From NCBI GenBank assembly GCA_902569185.1, contig CACFTH010000004.1:1-52400 (forward strand): a DNA stretch of 52,400 nucleotides, given 5' to 3'. A model generated the notes under the pieces. It was not told where the DNA came from and ran no database searches. It worked only from the letters and a program-made list of their open reading frames with translations. The stretch's first letter is position 1. Each line of letters opens with the position of its first letter. Below are positions 1 through 8,904 of this stretch, piece after piece. The position numbers and the translations under genes are program-made. Origin of the DNA: an uncultured Pelagibacteraceae bacterium (GTDB taxonomy: Bacteria > Pseudomonadota > Alphaproteobacteria > Pelagibacterales > Pelagibacteraceae).

Positions 1-821
1 AATACTTTCCAAGTGATTTGTTCATCCATAACTAGATACCCAAATATTATTCCAAAAATAGGTATTAGATAAGCAACTTGAGTTTGAAAAACCATCCCTG
101 CTTTGGTCAAAATATGAAATCTTAATAACCATGCTACTCCAGTTGCAAAGACACCAAGATAAATTAATGCAACCGTAGACTCTATAGACGGATTTAAATT
201 TTTCCATGGTTCTTGATATATACAGAAAGGTGCTAAAAAGATTAATGACCACAAAATTGTTGATGTTGATACATTTTCATTTCCATTATTTTTCAAATAT
301 TTTAATGTTAAAATCCCACCTACTACATAAAATGTTGAGCCGCAAAGTATTACCATGACATAAAAAATATTGCTTTCAGATATAACTAGTTTATCAAAAA
401 ATAAAAAAACTATACCTAAGAAACCGATTGAAACACCGACAGATTTTAAAACATTTAATTTTTCATTTCTTGTAAAAAAGTGAGCTAATAAAGTCCCACT
501 TAAAGGGGTGGTGCTCATTAATATTGCTGACAAATAGCTGTCAACAACGTTAGTGCCATATGCAATTAATATAAAAGGTATAGTTATATTAGTAAGTCCG
601 ACTAATGCATACATTTTCCAATCTTTTGAAAAAGCCAGAATTTTAATTTTTTTGTAATTACAATAAATTACTAAAGCAAGAAGAGCAAAAAATACTCTAA
701 CAAAAACTAAAGTAATTGGATCGTAAGTGTATGTAGCAATTTTGATATTAAAAAAAGCTGAGCCCCAAATTGCACCTAGCAAAATCAACAATAACACATC
801 AATAGTTTTTGGTTCTCTCAT
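1..821 (-). CDS. EamA/DMT-family permease, C-terminus cut by window edge
   Basis: The minus-strand frame opens with ATG at 821 and stays open to base 1, giving 273 codons of a multi-spanning hydrophobic protein. The N-terminus (MREPKTIDVLLLILLGAIWG) shows the GAIWGSAF pattern of the drug/metabolite transporter superfamily. The second half repeats the fold and reaches a typical late helix with the motif VAYLIPIFGIIFG. The substrate cannot be read from sequence; the family exports metabolites or amino acids across the inner membrane. Its start codon overlaps the stop of nnrD (ATGA), so the two are probably translationally coupled. The missing part should be only the last helix. Confidence 0.85.
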   Translation of the reverse strand, partial: MREPKTIDVLLLILLGAIWGSAFFNIKIATYTYDPITLVFVRVFFALLALVIYCNYKKIKILAFSKDWKMYALVGLTNITIPFILIAYGTNVVDSYLSAILMSTTPLSGTLLAHFFTRNEKLNVLKSVGVSIGFLGIVFLFFDKLVISESNIFYVMVILCGSTFYVVGGILTLKYLKNNGNENVSTSTILWSLIFLAPFCIYQEPWKNLNPSIESTVALIYLGVFATGVAWLLRFHILTKAGMVFQTQVAYLIPIFGIIFGYLVMDEQITWKV

Positions 822-1660
822 TTTTTTGCTAGTCTTTCTAAACCTGATTGAATTCCTTTAATTAAATCCTCTGATATTAAACCTCTACCATATTTTCTAG
901 CAATGTCTCCATGTAACCAAGCTGCGGCTGCGGCTGCCTCAATTATTGACATTTTGTTGTCTCCAACTAAACTTGCTATGATTCCAGCCAAAACGTCTCC
1001 TGAACCAATTACAGCTAATTCACTAGATGAGTGAGTATTTTTAATAATCTTTTTGTTTGATCCTATAAGAGTTGTATTTCCTTTTAATAATATATTTGAT
1101 TTGCATAATTTTATAAATTTTAAAACCTTTTCCTTATCTTCTGAACTCTTTTTAATAAATGGGAAAAGTCTATGAAATTCTTTTTTGTGAGGAGTAATAA
1201 GCTTAAATTTATCAAGATACTTTAAAAGTTTTTTTGTTTTATGTTGAAATGAATTTAAAGCATCTGCATCTAAAATTACATATTTTATTTGTTTTAAAAT
1301 TTCTTCAGTAAATTTCATTGTTTTAGAGTTGCTTCCTGCGCCTGGACCAACTAATGCAACCGATGTTGTTTTTCTCTCTTTTTTGAGAAAACTCTTTAAA
1401 TAAGATATATTATTAATTTCTACTTTGAGAACAGATGGAAACTTCAAAGATAGAGTTTTAATAGTATCTTTAGTGCAAATAATTTTAACTGATCCTGCAC
1501 CAACTCTTAAACAGGCCTCTGCGGCAAGAATAGTAGCACCGATCATGTGCTTTTGACCGCCAAGAATAAGTACTCTCCCCCTCGAATATTTGTTACTAGA
1601 TTTTTTTTTCCATGGAAATTTTTTAATCCAGATTTTTGGTGTATTTTTAATCAAATTCAT
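818..1660 (-). CDS. nnrD: ADP/ATP-dependent NAD(P)H-hydrate dehydratase (YjeF C-terminal domain type)
   Basis: This 280-aa protein of the ribokinase-like fold repairs hydrated NADH and NADPH. Visible family signatures are the N-terminal GRVLILGGQ and GATILAAEA segments, GPGAGSN, the LDADALNSF segment, LITPHKKEF and the nucleotide and catalytic motif GSGDVLAGI, where most homologues have GTGD. It consists of the dehydratase domain only: the N-terminal epimerase domain (NnrE), fused in E. coli YjeF, is absent and no separate nnrE is seen in the window. It starts at ATG 1660, divergent from glnA, and overlaps the downstream permease by 4 nt. Confidence 0.88.
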   Translation of the reverse strand: MNLIKNTPKIWIKKFPWKKKSSNKYSRGRVLILGGQKHMIGATILAAEACLRVGAGSVKIICTKDTIKTLSLKFPSVLKVEINNISYLKSFLKKERKTTSVALVGPGAGSNSKTMKFTEEILKQIKYVILDADALNSFQHKTKKLLKYLDKFKLITPHKKEFHRLFPFIKKSSEDKEKVLKFIKLCKSNILLKGNTTLIGSNKKIIKNTHSSSELAVIGSGDVLAGIIASLVGDNKMSIIEAAAAAAWLHGDIARKYGRGLISEDLIKGIQSGLERLAKK

Positions 1661-1779
1661 TCAATTAGGAATTGTATAATGTAAAAAATGCATAGCAGCC
1701 ATATATATTTTTAGCATACTTGAAATGTAAAAATTTGGTAATGTAAAACGTTTTTTTTCAAATAATTTAAAGGGAATTT

Positions 1780-3186
1780 ATGAGTGCCAGTTCAGTTAAA
1801 AAGATTATAAAAGACAAAGAGATCGAATACGTAGACCTACGATTTACAGACCCAAGAGGAAAACTTCAACATGTAACTATGGATGCAACAGTAGTTGATG
1901 AAGACATGTTAAACGAGGGAGTTTTCTTTGACGGTTCATCTATTGCTGGATGGAAAGCAATTAATGAGTCAGACATGATTTTAAAACCTGATTTATCAAG
2001 AACGGTAGTAGATCCATTTACATCGCATAATACGCTCAATATATTTTGTGACATTCTTGATGCGATTAAAAAAGATCCTTACGAAAGGGATCCAAGAGGT
2101 ACAGCAAAAAAAGCAGAAGAATATTTAAAGAAAACAGGTGTGGGAGATAAAGCTTACTTCGGACCAGAACCAGAATTTTTTGTTTTTGATGATGTTAGGT
2201 ATTCAAATGATATGAATCATACGGGATTTCAAATTGATAGCTCTGAAGGTCCATATAACACTGGAAAAAAATATGAAAATGGAAATATGGGTCACAGACC
2301 AGGTATAAAAGGTGGTTATTTCCCAGTTCCGCCTGTTGATAGCGCCCAAGATATGAGAAGTGAATATCTAAAAGCAATGAAGGATATGGGAATAAAAGTT
2401 GAAAAACATCACCATGAAGTTGCTCCGAGCCAACATGAGCTTGGAATGTATTTTGGGACATTAGTTGATCAAGCAGATAATCTTCAACTTTATAAGTACG
2501 CTGTGCACATGGTTACACACTCTTTCGGTAAGACGGCAACTTTTATGCCTAAACCAGTTAAAGGTGATAATGGTTCTGGTATGCACTGTCACCAGTCAAT
2601 ATGGAAGGGAAGTACTGCAGTATTTTCCGGAAATAAATATGCCGGTTTATCCGATACAGCATTACACTACATCGGAGGAATATTAAAACATGCTAGAGCG
2701 ATAAATGCTTTCGCTAATGCAACAACGAATAGTTATAAAAGATTAATACCAGGTTTTGAAGCGCCTGTGTTATTGGCATACTCAGCAAGAAACAGATCTG
2801 CATCGTGTAGAATTCCAATTACACAAAGTAAAAAAGCTGCTAGATGTGAAGTTCGTTTCCCTGATGCGGCTGGAAATCCTTACTTAACATTTTCTGCGTT
2901 ATTGATGGCCGGTCTTGATGGAATTAAAAATAAAATCGATCCAGGTAAATCTTTAGATAAAGATTTGTACGCTTTGAGTGAGTCTGAAGTTAAAGAAATT
3001 CCGACAGTTTGTGGTTCATTAAGAGAAGCTATGGAAAGTTTAGACAAAGATAGAAAATTTTTAACTCAAGGTAATGTTTTCACTGATGATCAAATAGATG
3101 CATATATAGCTCTTAAGTATGAAGAGATTTATAATTTTGAGCACACTCCACATCCAATGGAGTTTCAAATGTATTATAGTTGTTAG
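1780..3186 (+). CDS. glnA: Glutamine synthetase, type I
   Basis: This 468-aa enzyme makes glutamine from glutamate, ammonia and ATP in the cytoplasm. It has the usual GSI length and motifs: FDGSSIAGW near the N-terminus, the metal and ATP segment [37 protein letters not shown], and the substrate-binding [10 protein letters not shown]. Tyr397 in DLYALSESE is at the same index as the adenylylated tyrosine of E. coli GlnA, so GlnE-type control is plausible. An AAGGG ribosome-binding site lies 6-10 nt before ATG 1780. No glnB or ntrBC gene adjoins it. It lies divergent from nnrD with a 119-bp upstream gap. Confidence 0.97.
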   Translation: MSASSVKKIIKDKEIEYVDLRFTDPRGKLQHVTMDATVVDEDMLNEGVFFDGSSIAGWKAINESDMILKPDLSRTVVDPFTSHNTLNIFCDILDAIKKDPYERDPRGTAKKAEEYLKKTGVGDKAYFGPEPEFFVFDDVRYSNDMNHTGFQIDSSEGPYNTGKKYENGNMGHRPGIKGGYFPVPPVDSAQDMRSEYLKAMKDMGIKVEKHHHEVAPSQHELGMYFGTLVDQADNLQLYKYAVHMVTHSFGKTATFMPKPVKGDNGSGMHCHQSIWKGSTAVFSGNKYAGLSDTALHYIGGILKHARAINAFANATTNSYKRLIPGFEAPVLLAYSARNRSASCRIPITQSKKAARCEVRFPDAAGNPYLTFSALLMAGLDGIKNKIDPGKSLDKDLYALSESEVKEIPTVCGSLREAMESLDKDRKFLTQGNVFTDDQIDAYIALKYEEIYNFEHTPHPMEFQMYYSC

Positions 3187-3188
3187 AA

Positions 3189-3575
3189 ATGAAAAAAATT
3201 TTTCTATCAATCCTTTTAGCGAGCTTTATAACAATCTCATCTTTCGCAGCCGGTCATATAACTAAAGTGCAAAAAGAAAATACCATCGAATGTCTTGGTC
3301 ATTATACCGCAACAGCTGTATTACCAGCAGATACTGTTGAAGTTAAAGATATTGAGATAGCTCTAGCTGCATCTAAAGTAATCCGAGAATACCTTAACAA
3401 AGAAGGTATTAAAAATGATGAAATAAACAAAGGAATGAACGTTTACGTAGATAAAGTTTACGGTAAACCTTTTAATAAAGAAAAGAACAGTGAATGTAAT
3501 AAGTTTATTTACAAACTTATCCCGGGATCAGAGCAACAAATAGAAAAATTATCTAGAACTATTTACCAGGGTTAA
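3189..3575 (+). CDS. Small exported protein of unknown function
   Basis: This is a 128-aa protein with an N-terminal signal peptide (MKKIFLSILLASFITISSFA, probable cleavage before AGH). The mature part has two cysteines, in TIECLGHY and NSECNKF, which could form a disulfide in the periplasm. ATG 3189 is chosen over an in-frame TTG at 3180 because it begins the signal peptide exactly and lies 2 nt after the glnA stop. The tight spacing suggests co-transcription with glnA. The family is not recognised. Confidence 0.72.
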   Translation: MKKIFLSILLASFITISSFAAGHITKVQKENTIECLGHYTATAVLPADTVEVKDIEIALAASKVIREYLNKEGIKNDEINKGMNVYVDKVYGKPFNKEKNSECNKFIYKLIPGSEQQIEKLSRTIYQG

Positions 3576-3576
3576 T

Positions 3577-3765
3577 TTAGCTTTTATTTTTTAAGATTCT
3601 GCTGTCAGCTAACTTACCTTTGTTCACACCTTCTTTAATTGTGTACTCAAAAGTACCATTCGCACCTTTATTTACAGCTTTTATCTTATTTTTAAAAAGA
3701 GATTTTTCTTTCTCTTTTACAACTCGTTCCCTTGCAAAGCTTTCTAAATGCTTAGTATCTCTCAT
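3577..3765 (-). CDS. Small basic hypothetical protein at the end of the suf cluster
   Basis: This 62-aa, lysine-rich protein begins MRDTKHLESFARERVVKEKEK. It follows the SufA-like gene by 6 nt on the same strand and ends 1 nt from the convergent exported-protein gene, so it fills the available space exactly as a real terminal operon gene would. It has no cysteines, so it is not an obvious iron-sulfur carrier. A competing plus-strand ORF (3620-3862) overlaps the SufA-like gene and looks spurious. The function is unknown. Confidence 0.5.
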   Translation of the reverse strand: MRDTKHLESFARERVVKEKEKSLFKNKIKAVNKGANGTFEYTIKEGVNKGKLADSRILKNKS

Positions 3766-3771
3766 GATTCA

Positions 3772-4107
3772 TTATACCTTAAATGACTCTCCGCAACCAC
3801 AACGTTCGGTCTCGTTAGGGTTTTTAAACACAAATTGTGAGGAAAATTTATCAGTTTTATAGTCCATTTCGGTTCCTAGAAGATACATGATTGCGTTAGA
3901 ATCTATGAAAACTTTTACTCCTTTATCCTCTATGACTTCTTCATTTTTTTTTGCCTCTTTTGCATATTCCATTATATAAGACATGCCTGCGCAACCACCA
4001 GATTTAACACCTACTCTTACCCCAATAGCAGAACTTTCTGCTTTGGACATAATTTCTTTAATTCTATTAGCAGCGTTATCGCTTAATTTGATGACTTGTT
4101 CACTCAT
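3772..4107 (-). CDS. sufA: SufA/IscA/ErpA-type iron-sulfur carrier
   Basis: This 111-aa A-type carrier is expected to receive Fe-S clusters from the SufBCD scaffold and pass them to apo-proteins. The three conserved cysteines are present: Cys39 in SGGCAGMSY, and Cys103 and Cys105 in the C-terminal CGCGESF motif. It is the penultimate gene of the suf run. Its ATG overlaps the stop of the upstream SufT-like gene (ATGA). Sequence alone does not separate SufA from ErpA or IscA; the symbol is given from context. Confidence 0.9.
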   Translation of the reverse strand: MSEQVIKLSDNAANRIKEIMSKAESSAIGVRVGVKSGGCAGMSYIMEYAKEAKKNEEVIEDKGVKVFIDSNAIMYLLGTEMDYKTDKFSSQFVFKNPNETERCGCGESFKV

Positions 4108-4406
4108 AAATTTAATTCTAGTTTGGCAGCTTCTGACATTTTAGATTTATCCCAAGGTGGATCCCATACTAAATCAAGTTTAACTTTAGAAACACCTATA
4201 ACCTTTAATATACATTCTTCTACTTGTTTTGGCAAACTTTCTGCTACGGGACAGTTTGGTGATGTAAGTGTCATATCAACTTTTACATTATTCTTTTCAT
4301 CAATATCAATTTTATAAATTAAGCCAAGTTCATAAATATTAACGGGTATTTCTGGATCATAAACTTTCTTAATCTCTTTAATAATTTTTTCTTTTAAATC
4401 ACTCAT
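4104..4406 (-). CDS. sufT: SufT-like DUF59/MIP18-family Fe-S maturation factor
   Basis: This 100-aa single-domain MIP18-family (DUF59) protein carries the pattern VYDPEIPVNIYELGLIYKI, then VDMTLTSPNCPVA and the closing DPPWDKSKMS. In bacteria with SUF systems, such proteins (SufT) help mature Fe-S enzymes, probably late in the pathway. It has a cysteine in the SPNCPV loop. The gene sits between sufU and the sufA-like gene, with a 4-nt gap to the first and a 4-nt overlap with the second, so it is clearly part of the operon. Confidence 0.88.
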   Translation of the reverse strand: MSDLKEKIIKEIKKVYDPEIPVNIYELGLIYKIDIDEKNNVKVDMTLTSPNCPVAESLPKQVEECILKVIGVSKVKLDLVWDPPWDKSKMSEAAKLELNL

Positions 4407-4410
4407 AAAT

Positions 4411-4875
4411 TTATTTCTCTGTATTTACTACTTTTTTATTATCTTCAGCAGCATGCAAAAACGTATGCCAAGCCAAAGTAGCACATTTTACTCTCATTGG
4501 AAATTGCTTAACACCAGATAAAGACATAATTGTTGTGTTTTCGTTGTCGCTCAAACTATTGATGCTTGGTTTAGAACCCTCCTTAAGCATATTAATAAAG
4601 TTTTCTAAAATTTTTTTAGCCACGTTATAATCTTTTCCTTTTACAATTTCAGTCATAATTGAAGCCGAAGCAATTGATATTGCACAACCCTCACCTTCAA
4701 ATGAGATATCTTCTACTTGTTTTTCATCATTAAGTTTTAAGAAAACATGAACTTTATCTCCACAAAGAGGATTGTTTCCTTTTGCATCTTTATTAAAACC
4801 ATCACATTTTTTTTTATTTCTTGGATTCTTGCCGTGATCCAATATTATTTCTTGATATAATTCTTTCAAATCCAT
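4411..4875 (-). CDS. sufU: SufU-type scaffold or zinc-dependent sulfur-transfer protein
   Basis: This 154-aa protein has the IscU fold and matches the SufU branch. Its ligands are Cys38 and Asp40 in NPLCGDKV, Cys64 in GEGCAIS, and Cys131 in VKCATLAW, with the roughly 20-residue insertion before the last cysteine that marks SufU. In Gram-positive bacteria SufU takes sulfur from SufS in place of SufE. Here sufE is also in the operon, so the two may be redundant or SufU may act as a scaffold. It directly follows sufS, with no gap between the sufS stop and the sufU ATG. Confidence 0.9.
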   Translation of the reverse strand: MDLKELYQEIILDHGKNPRNKKKCDGFNKDAKGNNPLCGDKVHVFLKLNDEKQVEDISFEGEGCAISIASASIMTEIVKGKDYNVAKKILENFINMLKEGSKPSINSLSDNENTTIMSLSGVKQFPMRVKCATLAWHTFLHAAEDNKKVVNTEK

Positions 4876-6093
4876 TTAATTATTAAAAATTTTATTACAT
4901 TTGTTTATAGATTCATTTAAAATATCTATATCTTCTTTTGAATTATAAATTCCTAATGAAGCTCTTGCTGTCGCTGGTATTCCCATTTTTTCATGCAATA
5001 TTTGACAACAATGATGTCCTGCTCTTATAGCAACGCCATCATCATCTAGAATTGTAGCTATGTCATGTGGGTGAATACCTTTAATTGTAAAAGATAATAT
5101 TGCACTTCTTTCCTTTGGATCACCAATAATTGAAACAGAATTATTTTTTTTAAGTATTTCTAAACCATATTCTGTAATTTCTTTTTCATGTTGAGTGATA
5201 TTTTTAATACCAATATTTTCTATAAACCTTATGGACTCTGCAAAACCTACGATTTCGGCTGTCTGTAAAGTACCTGCTTCGAATTTAGTGGGACTTTCAG
5301 GAAAGGAAATGTCATCTTTTTTAACTTCGTCAATCATCCCGCCTCCACCTTGATACGGAGGAAGTTCATCTAACCATTTTTTCTTAGCATAAAGAACACC
5401 AACGCCCGTTGGTCCATACATTTTGTGGCAAGACATAACGTAAAAATCACAATCTAATTTTTGCACATCTAATTTTAGATGTGATGCCCCTTGACATCCG
5501 TCTATTAAAACTGGAATTTTTTTAGTTTTTGCTAAATCAATAATTTTATTTAATGGCAATATAGTTCCAGTAACATTTGAAACATGTGTTACTGCTATTA
5601 ATTTAGTCTTAGTAGTTATTAATTTCTTTATTGAATCAATATTTACCTCTCCTTGTTTATCGCATTCTGCAAATTTAATTACTGCTCCTTTTTTTTTTCT
5701 TAAAAAATGCCAGGGTACATAATTTGCATGATGCTCTAATTCTGTAATTATAATTTCGTCCTTATCTTGTATAAATTTTTCTCCATAAGTTGATGCTATC
5801 AAATTAATTCCCTCTGTCGCATTCTTGGTAAATACAATCTCTTCTCTAAATTTAGCGTTAATAAAATTTTTTATAAGATCTCTAGTTTCCTCAAACCTAT
5901 TAGTTGCTGTAACAGCAAGAGAGTGCATGCTTCTACCTACATTCGAAAATTCTTTTGAGTAGAAATTAGAAATTCTATCTATAACTACTTTTGGTTTCTG
6001 TGAAGAATTTGCACTATCTAAATAAACTAATTTTTTACCTTTTACCTTATTTGAAAAAATAGGAAATTTTGATTTTATTTCTTTAATATCCAT
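4876..6093 (-). CDS. sufS: Cysteine desulfurase SufS (group II)
   Basis: This 405-aa PLP enzyme takes sulfur from cysteine as a persulfide for SufE or SufU. Lys224 in SCHKMYGPTG is the expected PLP lysine. The catalytic cysteine lies in RAGHHCCQ (Cys362 or Cys363). Other hallmarks are ELEHHANYVPW, the glycine-rich YQGGGGMI and the FEAGT segment. The double Cys-Cys is unusual; E. coli SufS has a single Cys in HHCA. The gene overlaps the end of sufD by 11 nt, which indicates translational coupling. Confidence 0.96.
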   Translation of the reverse strand: MDIKEIKSKFPIFSNKVKGKKLVYLDSANSSQKPKVVIDRISNFYSKEFSNVGRSMHSLAVTATNRFEETRDLIKNFINAKFREEIVFTKNATEGINLIASTYGEKFIQDKDEIIITELEHHANYVPWHFLRKKKGAVIKFAECDKQGEVNIDSIKKLITTKTKLIAVTHVSNVTGTILPLNKIIDLAKTKKIPVLIDGCQGASHLKLDVQKLDCDFYVMSCHKMYGPTGVGVLYAKKKWLDELPPYQGGGGMIDEVKKDDISFPESPTKFEAGTLQTAEIVGFAESIRFIENIGIKNITQHEKEITEYGLEILKKNNSVSIIGDPKERSAILSFTIKGIHPHDIATILDDDGVAIRAGHHCCQILHEKMGIPATARASLGIYNSKEDIDILNESINKCNKIFNN

Positions 6094-7336
6094 GAATTTG
6101 TATTTCTATTTTATTTTCAATAAATTTTCTGACTGAATTACTTTTAATATCTCCAATTATCTCATTTAAAAAACCGTTAACTAATAATTGAATAGCTTGT
6201 TTTTTACTTAGTCCTCTCGTCATCAAATAATGAATAGAATTTTCATCAACGTTTCCTGAGGTTGAACCATGAGAACATTTAACATCATCCGCATATATTT
6301 CTAATTCCGGTTTTGAATTAAACTCAGAATTTTCGCTCAAAAGTAAAGCTTTACTCAACTGATATGCATTAGTTTTTTGAGCTATGTCTTTAACATATAT
6401 TTTTCCCTGATAAACACCTTTGCCTTCAGCATCAACAACACTTTTTATTTTTTGATAACTTTTACAATTTGGTACAAGGTGGTTTATTTTAGTTTTAATT
6501 TCCTGGTGTTTATCTCTGTTAATAAATAATGCTGATTTTATATTGCAATCGCAATTTTCTCCTTCAAGATCAAACTCTGCATCAATTTTATTAAACTTTG
6601 GACCAGATGAAAAAATAAAACTTGAGAAATTAGAATTAGATTTCATTTTACCTTTAGAGAATTTATAAAAAAAACCCTCATTTTGGTTAGCCTGTAGATT
6701 AATAGTTTTTAAAGATGCATTCTCATTTAATATTACATTTTCGGTTGTATTATAAATAAATTTATTTTTTGACTGATTTATATTGTACTCAACAATGTGA
6801 AGTTCAGAATTTTTACCAAGTATTATTTTATTCTTATTATTTAACAGATTATCTTTAAGATCGTCAGTAAAAACATTATAAATTATTATAGCTTTTTCAA
6901 ACTTGTAATTATCTGCAACCTCTAGAAATAATCCGTTGTTTGAAAGTGCATTATTTAAATTAATAAGTGAGTTTTCCACATTGTTTAAAGAAAAATTACT
7001 GTCGTTATAACTTTTTATTTTAATTTTGTTTTTGTCTTCAAACTTAAATTCGCTATTTTCAAGTTTTCCATTCACCATTAAAATATGATTATGATCAAAT
7101 TCTTTTATAAAATTTATAGATTTAGGCTTAATTTCGTTTTTAAATGACTCTAAATTTTTAAAATTTTTTGAAAAGATTTGATTAATATCAGAAAACTTCC
7201 AATCCTCGTGATTTCTAGTAGGAAAACCTTGTTGATTAAATAATTTTAAACTTTCTAGACGAAAATTTTTATCTTTCTGATTTAACACCTTGATTTTGTT
7301 GATCTCACTTGGACTGATTTTAAAGTTTTCATTCAT
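6083..7336 (-). CDS. sufD: Fe-S assembly scaffold subunit SufD
   Basis: This 417-aa SufBD-family protein is the partner of SufB in the SufBC2D scaffold. The N-terminal part holds the FPTRNHEDWKFSD motif. The conserved C-terminal core has DDVKCSHGSTSGNVDENSIHYLMTRG read in two overlapping parts, then KKQAIQLLVNGFLNEI. It is very lysine and asparagine rich, as expected for this genome. It lies immediately after sufC, whose stop codon abuts the sufD ATG. Confidence 0.93.
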   Translation of the reverse strand: MNENFKISPSEINKIKVLNQKDKNFRLESLKLFNQQGFPTRNHEDWKFSDINQIFSKNFKNLESFKNEIKPKSINFIKEFDHNHILMVNGKLENSEFKFEDKNKIKIKSYNDSNFSLNNVENSLINLNNALSNNGLFLEVADNYKFEKAIIIYNVFTDDLKDNLLNNKNKIILGKNSELHIVEYNINQSKNKFIYNTTENVILNENASLKTINLQANQNEGFFYKFSKGKMKSNSNFSSFIFSSGPKFNKIDAEFDLEGENCDCNIKSALFINRDKHQEIKTKINHLVPNCKSYQKIKSVVDAEGKGVYQGKIYVKDIAQKTNAYQLSKALLLSENSEFNSKPELEIYADDVKCSHGSTSGNVDENSIHYLMTRGLSKKQAIQLLVNGFLNEIIGDIKSNSVRKFIENKIEIQIHGY

Positions 7337-8071
7337 TTAATTAAGTTTTTTATAGCCCTTCTTTTCTAATTCTAAAGCAAGTTCACTTGTTCCCGATTTT
7401 ATTATTTTACCATCTGAAAGGACATGCACGTGATCAGGTTTAATATATTCTAAAAGTCTCTGATAATGTGTGATTACTAAGAAAGACTTTTTTTCACTCC
7501 TAGAGGAATTTACTCCATCAGAAATAATTTTTAATGCATCGATATCTAGTCCAGAGTCTGTTTCGTCAAGGATAATTAAGTTGGGATCTAAAATTTTCAT
7601 TTGTAAAATTTCATTTTTCTTTTTTTCACCTCCTGAAAAGCCTACATTTAACTGTCTTGAAAGAATTTTTTCATCAATACCAAGTTCTTTAGCTTTTTCT
7701 TTAACCAATTCTAAAAAAGCAATTGTGTCTATTTCTTTTTCTCCTTTAGCTTTCTTAATTGTATTAAGAGAAGTCTTCAAAAAATTATTTGTGTTCACCC
7801 CGGGTATTTCTAATGGATATTGAAAAGCTAAAAATATTCCTTTTTGGGCTCTTTCTTCTACTGGTATATCGTTAAGACTCTCGCCTAAATATTTTACTTC
7901 GCCTGAAATTTTATACCCGTTTTTTCCTGATAGTACATTTGCCAAAGTACTTTTACCCGATCCATTTGGCCCCATTATTGCATGGACTTCTCCAGGGTTA
8001 ATTTTAAGATTAAGCCCTTTTAGAATTTCTCTATTGTTAATTGATGCTTTTAAATTTTTAATTACTAACAT
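7337..8071 (-). CDS. sufC: SufC ATPase subunit of the Fe-S scaffold
   Basis: This 244-aa ABC-type ATPase powers conformational change of the SufBCD complex in the cytoplasm. It has the Walker A motif GPNGSGKS, the Q-loop AFQYPLEIPGV, the ABC signature FSGGEKKK, the Walker B LIILDETDSGLD and the H-loop VITHYQR. All match the SufC subfamily, whose signature reads SGGEKKR in most species. Its start overlaps the sufE stop by 14 nt. Confidence 0.96.
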   Translation of the reverse strand: MLVIKNLKASINNREILKGLNLKINPGEVHAIMGPNGSGKSTLANVLSGKNGYKISGEVKYLGESLNDIPVEERAQKGIFLAFQYPLEIPGVNTNNFLKTSLNTIKKAKGEKEIDTIAFLELVKEKAKELGIDEKILSRQLNVGFSGGEKKKNEILQMKILDPNLIILDETDSGLDIDALKIISDGVNSSRSEKKSFLVITHYQRLLEYIKPDHVHVLSDGKIIKSGTSELALELEKKGYKKLN

Positions 8072-8471
8072 TTTTTAATTTTCCAATCATAATTTCAATC
8101 ATTTCGTAAAAACCTGTTTTTCTTGACATGGTCAAAAGTTCATCCATTTTAATTTTTTTAAAATGATCAACTGTTACTTTTTTTGCTTCGGGTAAATCCA
8201 GCGAATTAAATATATCAATTAAAATATAGGCATAGCCTGCGGAAACCATAGCTTTGCTCCAACCCTTAAAACGTCCGTCTTCGTAATCAACGAATAAATC
8301 AAATTGACAGCTTTTTACTTTATTTTTTTCAGATCTTTTTTCTTTACTTAAAGGGTCATTATTTAATTTTTCGCCCAGCGAAATAAGCCATCTATAAACT
8401 TCTAAACTTTCAACTGCTCTAAGCGTATCTATATTATTCTTATACTCTGTTAATTTAGTATCAATGTTCAT
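8058..8471 (-). CDS. sufE: Sulfur acceptor SufE
   Basis: This 137-aa SufE-family protein stimulates SufS and carries the persulfide to SufB. The acceptor cysteine is Cys55 in VKSCQFDLF. It is followed by the typical GRFKGWSKAMVSAGYAYIL core, and the helical C-terminus ends in RKTGFYEMIEIM. Its presence alongside sufU in one operon is notable. It is separated from the VOC gene by 1 nt and overlaps sufC by 14 nt. Confidence 0.93.
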   Translation of the reverse strand: MNIDTKLTEYKNNIDTLRAVESLEVYRWLISLGEKLNNDPLSKEKRSEKNKVKSCQFDLFVDYEDGRFKGWSKAMVSAGYAYILIDIFNSLDLPEAKKVTVDHFKKIKMDELLTMSRKTGFYEMIEIMIGKLKNVSN

Positions 8472-8472
8472 A

Positions 8473-8904
8473 TTATTTTTTGAATAAAGTGTTTGGATTC
8501 TTCATGGTTTTAATTTCCATGCAGTTGCCGTTTGGATCCGCTAAAAACATTGTTTCCTGTTCTATATCTTCACCCTTAAATCTAATGTAAGGAGGGTCAA
8601 TAAATTTTATATTTTTATCAATGAGACGTTGTTTTAAATTTTTAAAAGTTATTGCATCTAAATGTACTCCAAAATGTGGAACCGTAACGTTTCCCATATC
8701 TACATTGTGTCTTTCACTAGTACTTTTATGATTTGGATCAGTTGCATGTAACGTTAATTCGTTTCCCCAAAAGTTTATATCCGCCCAAGCATCAGGGTAT
8801 TTAAATTCAGCGTTTCCTCTCTCACATCCTAAAACATCACAATAAAATTTTATTGCTTTATCCAAATCACCCGCGGGTATAGCTAAATGAAATCTATTTT
8901 CCAT
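8473..8904 (-). CDS. VOC-superfamily (glyoxalase/dioxygenase-like) protein inside the suf operon
   Basis: This 143-aa protein has two beta-alpha-beta-beta-beta halves of the vicinal-oxygen-chelate fold. It opens with FHLAIPAGDLDKAIKFYCDV and ends with FLADPNGNCMEIK. His6, His81 (FGVHLD) and Glu130 are placed as possible metal ligands, with His77 nearby. The family includes glyoxalase I, dioxygenases and thiol-transferases, and the substrate cannot be inferred. Its ATG overlaps the sufB stop (TAATG) and sufE follows by 1 nt, so it is firmly within the suf transcript. A link to Fe-S assembly or to the stress that induces SUF is inference. Confidence 0.88.
   Translation of the reverse strand: MENRFHLAIPAGDLDKAIKFYCDVLGCERGNAEFKYPDAWADINFWGNELTLHATDPNHKSTSERHNVDMGNVTVPHFGVHLDAITFKNLKQRLIDKNIKFIDPPYIRFKGEDIEQETMFLADPNGNCMEIKTMKNPNTLFKK

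Noticed and set aside
1661..1779. A glutamine riboswitch or NtrC sites upstream of glnA
   Set aside because: The 119-bp gap is AT rich with a TATAAT (1675-1680) but no conserved glnA-motif stem or NtrC palindrome could be seen.
3620..3862. An 80-aa plus-strand ORF overlapping the end of the suf cluster
   Set aside because: It overlaps both the 62-aa ORF and the conserved C-terminal CGCG motif of the A-type carrier on the other strand.
7470..7823. A 117-aa plus-strand ORF inside sufC
   Set aside because: It lies antisense to the sufC ATPase, has serine/phenylalanine-rich content typical of reverse-strand lysine codons and no recognisable motif.
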